NCBI GenBank assembly: GCA_036443455.1
Contig: JAZFYI010000095.1
Location: 1 to 8,973 of the forward strand
From: MnTg04 sp036443455
GTDB taxonomy: Bacteria > Pseudomonadota > Gammaproteobacteria > Steroidobacterales > MnTg04
DNA: 8,973 nt
Direction of reading: 5' to 3'
Of the stretch, positions 5,876-8,973 are shown piece by piece; position 1 is the stretch's first letter; the number at the start of each line of letters is the position of its first letter. Under the pieces are notes generated by a model. The model was not told the origin of the DNA and made no database searches. It was given only the letters and a program-made list of their open reading frames with translations. The position numbers and the translations under genes are program-made.

Positions 5876-7911
5876 TTGTCCACCTCGATGCGGCTCCAGG
5901 CCTGGTGCGGCCTGAACCGCTCGCCATGCTTGTCAGCCAGTCGATTCATGGTTGCGACGATATCGCTGATGCCGCGGTCGCGGGCATAATGAATGGGCCC
6001 GCCACGGAACGGGGCGAAACCGGTGCCGAAAATTACGCCGGCGTCGAGCAAATCCAGATCGTCGATGATACCTTCGCTCCATAAAGCGACCGCTGCGTTG
6101 AGTAGCGGCATGAACAGGCGGTCGGTGATATCGTCCGGCGCTTTCTCGCCATCGGTTTTCGGTTTCACGGGTTTGCCATCCACCCACCGGTAAAAACCTT
6201 CGCCGGTCTTCATGCCCAGTTTTTTCTCGGCGACCAGTTTCTCCAGGATCGCGGGCACCGGGGAATCAAAGGCTTCGCCGAGGATCTGCGAGACGCTGAG
6301 CGAAACATCAAGGCCGACAATGTCGGACAGGTGGACCGGCCCCATCGGCATGCCAAAGTCCAGCGCGGCCTGGTCGATCAACGGGCCGGCAACGCCTTCT
6401 TCGGCGATCAGCGAGGCTTCGCTCATATAGGGCATCAACACACGGTTGACGACAAAGCCCGGTGCGCTGTGACAGGGCAGGGGCAGGCGGTCGATGCGCT
6501 GGGCAAAGGCGATGCCCTGGTCGATTATCTCCTGCGGCGTATCGGGTTTGCTGATGACTTCGAGCAGCGGCATTTTGTCGACCGGGTTGAAAAAATGCAG
6601 CCCAAACAAGCGCTTTGGATCGGGTAGATCGGCCGACAAGATTTCGAGCATCAGGCTGGAGGTGTTGGTCGCCAGCAGGGCGTCGGGTTTCATCCGCGCG
6701 ACCAGGTCGGTATACAGCGATTTCTTGGCCTCGACGTTTTCATAAATCGCTTCGATGACGAGATCAGCATCCGCTATGCCATTACCTTCCACGTCCATCT
6801 TGAGCCGCGTGACTGCGGCCTGGTAATCCTCCGGCGTGCGGGTCTTTTTCTCGAACAGCTTGTTGGCCGTTTTCAGCGCGGGTTCCACGTATTTTTCCTC
6901 GCGGTCTTGCAAGGTCACTTCGATACCGCGTAACGCAGACCACGCGGCGATGCCGCCGCCCATGGTACCGGCGCCAATGACATGGAGGCGCTGCACCTTG
7001 CTTTTCACCTTGCCGCCCAGCGATTTCATCCGGTCCTGGAGCATGAACACGCGGATCAGGTTCTGCCCGGTAGCGCCGAGCATCTGCCGCGAGATCAGCT
7101 TTGCCTCCGCTTCATACTGGTTATCGGAAGCGCCATACTTCCGCCACAGTTCGATCATCGCGAACGGGCTGGGATAGTGTTTGGGGTTGGCGCGTGAGGC
7201 AACCTGCTTCTTGATTGCCGTGGCGACCAGGTTGCGGATCAGCGGCAGGTTCATCAATTTTTCTTTTAACGGGGCTTGCTGCCGTGGCGGCTTGTTGCGA
7301 ATCAGCTTCTCGGCGGCCGTGCGCATCTCGTCAGCTGGGACCAGGCGGTCAAGCAGACCCATTTTCAGCGCCTTTTCGGCACGCAAAAACCGGCCGCTGA
7401 GCATCAGGTTCATCGCGGCGCTGACACCGACGAGACGCACGGTCCGTACCGTGCCGCCAAAGCCGGGGTTGATCCCCAGTTTGACTTCGGGCAGGCCGAC
7501 GCTGACCCGGCCATTGTCCGCAGCGACGCGATAATCACAAGCCAGCGCCAATTCGAAGCCGCCGCCAAGAGCGAAACCATTGAGCAGCGCGACGCTGGGG
7601 CAGGGCAGCGCTTCGATACGAGCCATGATCTGCTGGCCGAGGCGGGTCATCTCGAAAACCATTTCCTCGGTGTTGAGCTTGGTGAACTCCTTGATATCGG
7701 CGCCGAATATGAAACCGCTTTTTTTGCCCGACCAGATGACCAGCCCGGCGGGAGGGCTGGATTCCAGCGCGGACAAATGCTCGGCCAGTTCACGCATGAC
7801 CGGCGTCGACAAAACGTTGGCGCCGGCATTGGCCATATCCAGGCACAGCCAGGCGATGTCGTTGCCGTCGCGCTCCAGCGTCCAGTTTGTGATCTCGTTT
7901 TCTTCCGTCAT
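5872..7911 (-). CDS. fadJ: Bifunctional enoyl-CoA hydratase / 3-hydroxyacyl-CoA dehydrogenase (FadJ-type alpha subunit)
   Basis: This 679-residue two-part enzyme carries out the middle two steps of fatty-acid beta-oxidation. The N-terminal crotonase domain (about 1-200) has GADIKEF (70-76), NGFALGGGFELALACD (111-126) and GLPEVKLGINPGFGG (139-153). The two catalytic glutamates, E120 and E142, are both present. The dehydrogenase NAD-binding motif VIGAGTMGGG is at 311-320, and TNTSSL at 415-420. HFFNPVDKMPLLEVI (439-453) holds the H439/E451 catalytic pair at the expected spacing of 12. APGFVVNR (483-490) leads into the C-terminal domains, ending with GTGFAPFRGGPIHYA (629-643). It is somewhat shorter than E. 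coli FadJ (714). FadB is the alternative name. No thiolase (FadI/FadA) gene is nearby; the partner gene is the thioesterase just downstream. A GGAG Shine-Dalgarno (minus strand, 7921-7924) lies nine bases before the ATG. Confidence 0.93.
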   Translation of the reverse strand: MTEENEITNWTLERDGNDIAWLCLDMANAGANVLSTPVMRELAEHLSALESSPPAGLVIWSGKKSGFIFGADIKEFTKLNTEEMVFEMTRLGQQIMARIEALPCPSVALLNGFALGGGFELALACDYRVAADNGRVSVGLPEVKLGINPGFGGTVRTVRLVGVSAAMNLMLSGRFLRAEKALKMGLLDRLVPADEMRTAAEKLIRNKPPRQQAPLKEKLMNLPLIRNLVATAIKKQVASRANPKHYPSPFAMIELWRKYGASDNQYEAEAKLISRQMLGATGQNLIRVFMLQDRMKSLGGKVKSKVQRLHVIGAGTMGGGIAAWSALRGIEVTLQDREEKYVEPALKTANKLFEKKTRTPEDYQAAVTRLKMDVEGNGIADADLVIEAIYENVEAKKSLYTDLVARMKPDALLATNTSSLMLEILSADLPDPKRLFGLHFFNPVDKMPLLEVISKPDTPQEIIDQGIAFAQRIDRLPLPCHSAPGFVVNRVLMPYMSEASLIAEEGVAGPLIDQAALDFGMPMGPVHLSDIVGLDVSLSVSQILGEAFDSPVPAILEKLVAEKKLGMKTGEGFYRWVDGKPVKPKTDGEKAPDDITDRLFMPLLNAAVALWSEGIIDDLDLLDAGVIFGTGFAPFRGGPIHYARDRGISDIVATMNRLADKHGERFRPHQAWSRIEVDK

Positions 7912-7985
7912 TGATCTTTTCTCCGAAAATCGGTGTCAACTGGCCGTACTGTGTGCGGCCGGCATTCCACGGATATTGCTGAATC

Positions 7986-8018
7986 AGCGAATCCTACCAG
8001 TTACTGACCGCACCGCAA
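7986..8018 (-). promoter_or_regulatory. Candidate fadJ promoter with FadR-like half-site
   Basis: On the minus strand TTGCGG (8013-8018) and TAGGAT (7991-7996) are 16 bp apart and could be the -35 and -10 of the fadJ-thioesterase operon. The -35 is poor (3/6) and the -10 fair (4/6). AACTGGT (7996-8002), identical to one half of the E. coli-type FadR operator, overlaps the -10. The second half is badly matched. Read by eye only. Confidence 0.3.
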
Positions 8019-8024
8019 CATTTG

Positions 8025-8040
8025 AGTTAGCGAGCTAACT
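8025..8040. repeat. Perfect inverted repeat over a stop codon
   Basis: AGTTAGC (8025-8031) and GCTAACT (8034-8040) are perfect complements around a 2-base centre; as RNA it would fold with a 4-base loop. It spans the last codons and TAA stop of the minus-strand hydrolase gene. There is no T-tract after it on the minus strand, so it is not a classical terminator. Confidence 0.6.
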
Positions 8041-8764
8041 GGAAATCACAAATCAGCGGCAAATGGTCGGACAGGCGAACATCGGGAATCCTGAATTTGG
8101 TGACTTCGATTCCTTCGCCATAGAGTATGAAATCGAGTTCCTTGCGCGGCGCCCGGCTGGGGTAAGAGGGCAAACTCTCGACATTGGCGCTGCGCAGCCC
8201 GGCAGCCTGCATAAACAGGTATATCTCGTCCTCGCCCCAGAATGTGTTGAAATCGCCGGCGACGATTACCGGTTTCGGGCACTCGCGAACCAGGTCGTGC
8301 AAATGGCGCAGTTGAGAATGCCGATGGCGGTATTTGAGCGATAAATGGACCAGGAACACGGCCACGTCTTCGAGTTCAAGTTCGATAATCAGGCGCTTGA
8401 CGCCGGTATTCATGTAGTGAAACCGCTCGCCATGCAAGCGTGGCGCGGCCAGGAAGGCGTTAACCTGTTTGCGGATGATCGGCAGGCTTTTCTGGATGGA
8501 TTCTTCCCCGTACTTGCACTGGTAGACCGAGTAATGGCCGATGGCCTCGGCGATTTGTTCGGCCTGGTTGACCAGGCGTGAGCGTATCGATCCCGAATCG
8601 ACTTCCACGAGCCCGACGATGTCCGGATCTTCCGATTTTATGAATTCGGTAATTTGCCGCAGCGTCTCGGGGCTGCCCTTGATATATCCGGCGCCCGGCA
8701 CCGGCAAATTGAACCGGGGACCCACGCCGGCGGCATAACGCATATTGTATAAAAGCAATCGCAT
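8027..8764 (-). CDS. Endonuclease/exonuclease/phosphatase (EEP) family hydrolase
   Basis: This 245-residue metal-dependent phosphodiesterase- or phosphatase-like protein has no visible signal peptide. The EEP core residues are present: N7 in LLLYN (3-7), E54 in IVGLVEVD (49-56), H140 in LVHLSLK (138-144), D171 and N173 in VIVAGDFNTF (166-175), D211 in ELDFIL (209-214), and the D233/H234 pair in LSDHLPL (231-237). So the two-metal catalytic centre looks intact. The family includes DNA-repair nucleases, sphingomyelinase-like and inositol phosphatases, and many uncharacterised members. The substrate cannot be assigned from these motifs. The ATG at 8764 is chosen because it puts the first beta strand with N7 at the N-terminus; a GGAG sits 14 bases away, longer than ideal. 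It is divergent from the partial gene at the right edge. Confidence 0.87.
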   Translation of the reverse strand: MRLLLYNMRYAAGVGPRFNLPVPGAGYIKGSPETLRQITEFIKSEDPDIVGLVEVDSGSIRSRLVNQAEQIAEAIGHYSVYQCKYGEESIQKSLPIIRKQVNAFLAAPRLHGERFHYMNTGVKRLIIELELEDVAVFLVHLSLKYRHRHSQLRHLHDLVRECPKPVIVAGDFNTFWGEDEIYLFMQAAGLRSANVESLPSYPSRAPRKELDFILYGEGIEVTKFRIPDVRLSDHLPLICDFQLAR

Positions 8765-8811
8765 CGGTTTTCGGGGCGCTCCAGGCTGAATTTTCAGACA
8801 ATTGCGGTGTC

Positions 8812-8840
8812 ACTCTAGCCCAGCCGTGTCAGGGCCACAA
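8812..8840 (-). promoter_or_regulatory. Possible promoter of the EEP hydrolase gene
   Basis: On the minus strand TTGTGG (8835-8840) and TAGAGT (8812-8817) are separated by exactly 17 bp, as in a sigma-70 promoter. The hexamers match the consensus in 3/6 and 4/6 positions. It sits in the divergent gap about 50 bp before the start codon. Confidence 0.3.
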
Positions 8841-8872
8841 CGCAAAACTGGCGACCGTGGCGGCTCGTTAGG

Positions 8873-8878
8873 TACACT
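8873..8878 (+). promoter_or_regulatory. Possible -10 element of the right-edge gene
   Basis: TACACT matches TATAAT in four of six positions and lies 24 bases before the GTG start at 8903. I see no convincing -35 at 16-18 bp spacing. Confidence 0.25.
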
Positions 8879-8902
8879 AATGCAAACAGAGGGGTGAGCA
8901 TC

Positions 8903-8973
8903 GTGTCACAGGACAACCCGATCCGTGTTTTTGCCAGCCACGCCTTTCAGGAACACGACGACTATTATCGTTT
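8903..8973 (+). CDS. N-terminus of a possible TIR-like domain protein (partial)
   Basis: Only about 23 codons are visible; the frame is open at the right edge. The GTG at 8903 follows a Shine-Dalgarno GAGGGG (8889-8894) at eight bases. A second in-frame GTG at 8894 is possible but overlaps that site. The start reads as a short polar leader followed by IRVFASHAFQEHDDYYR. A beta-strand of the form [RK]-V-F-x-S-H, then an acidic H-x-D-Y helix, resembles the first strand and helix of TIR-like proteins of the MTH538/DUF1863 type, a group that includes Thoeris ThsB-like proteins. Known members use this strand for nucleotide binding. With so little sequence this is a resemblance only; a nucleoside 2-deoxyribosyltransferase-like fold is an alternative. 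Confidence 0.5.
   Translation, partial: MSQDNPIRVFASHAFQEHDDYYR

Noticed and set aside
7276..7914. Open frame of 212 codons antisense to the 5' half of fadJ
   Set aside because: The fadJ reading has intact catalytic motifs throughout; the antisense product is low-complexity and without family features.
7934..7939. Perfect TTGACA on the minus strand, 22 bp upstream of the fadJ start
   Set aside because: A -10 at 16-18 bp spacing would fall on the start codon (GATCAA), with no match to TATAAT and no leader for the Shine-Dalgarno, so it is probably chance.
7942..7960. GGCCG/CGGCC inverted repeat in the fadJ leader
   Set aside because: Only five base pairs with a nine-base loop; expected by chance in GC-rich DNA.
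8880..8897. Five-codon mini-ORF (ATG to TGA) just before the right-edge gene
   Set aside because: It is too short to judge, has no Shine-Dalgarno, and is out of frame with the next gene; nothing suggests a regulatory leader peptide.

Overview
The window looks like a chromosomal segment from a gammaproteobacterium. The main reason is the gene order pabB-pabC-mltG-tmk-holB-pilZ, which matches the Pseudomonas-type arrangement, together with a PilZ protein very close in sequence to the type IV pilus PilZ of Pseudomonas. The DNA is fairly GC-rich and densely coding, with mostly 1-4 bp gene junctions. I cannot name the genus. Nothing looks like an insertion sequence, prophage, CRISPR array, tRNA or rRNA.

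Layout. Positions 1-4183 (+) hold one tight operon: the 3' end of pabB, then pabC (folate precursor synthesis), mltG (septal/peptidoglycan glycan cleavage), tmk (dTMP kinase), holB (clamp-loader delta-prime) and pilZ. It closes with a rho-independent-type hairpin at 4191-4214. Positions 4266-5324 (-) hold a convergent gene for a soluble regulator-like protein with two cyclic-nucleotide-binding-type domains and a C-terminal rhodanese domain. A candidate FNR/ANR-type box lies upstream of it. Positions 5462-7911 (-) hold a two-gene fatty-acid operon: a FadJ-type bifunctional enoyl-CoA hydratase/3-hydroxyacyl-CoA dehydrogenase, coupled by an ATGA overlap to a YciA-like hotdog acyl-CoA thioesterase. 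Positions 8027-8764 (-) hold an endonuclease/exonuclease/phosphatase-fold hydrolase. At the right edge (8903-8973, +) is the first part of a gene whose N-terminus resembles a TIR-like (MTH538/DUF1863 type) domain.

The first operon links folate (one-carbon supply for dTMP), dTMP phosphorylation, DNA replication and cell-wall/pilus functions, a conserved housekeeping cluster. The second half is more accessory. The most promising points are the CNB-CNB-rhodanese protein with its own FNR-like site, a FadR-like half-site on the fadJ promoter, and the truncated TIR-like gene. No gap without a gene exceeds about 140 bp. I did not find a clear, complete, undescribed system; the TIR-like gene is the only hint of one and it is cut off by the window edge.
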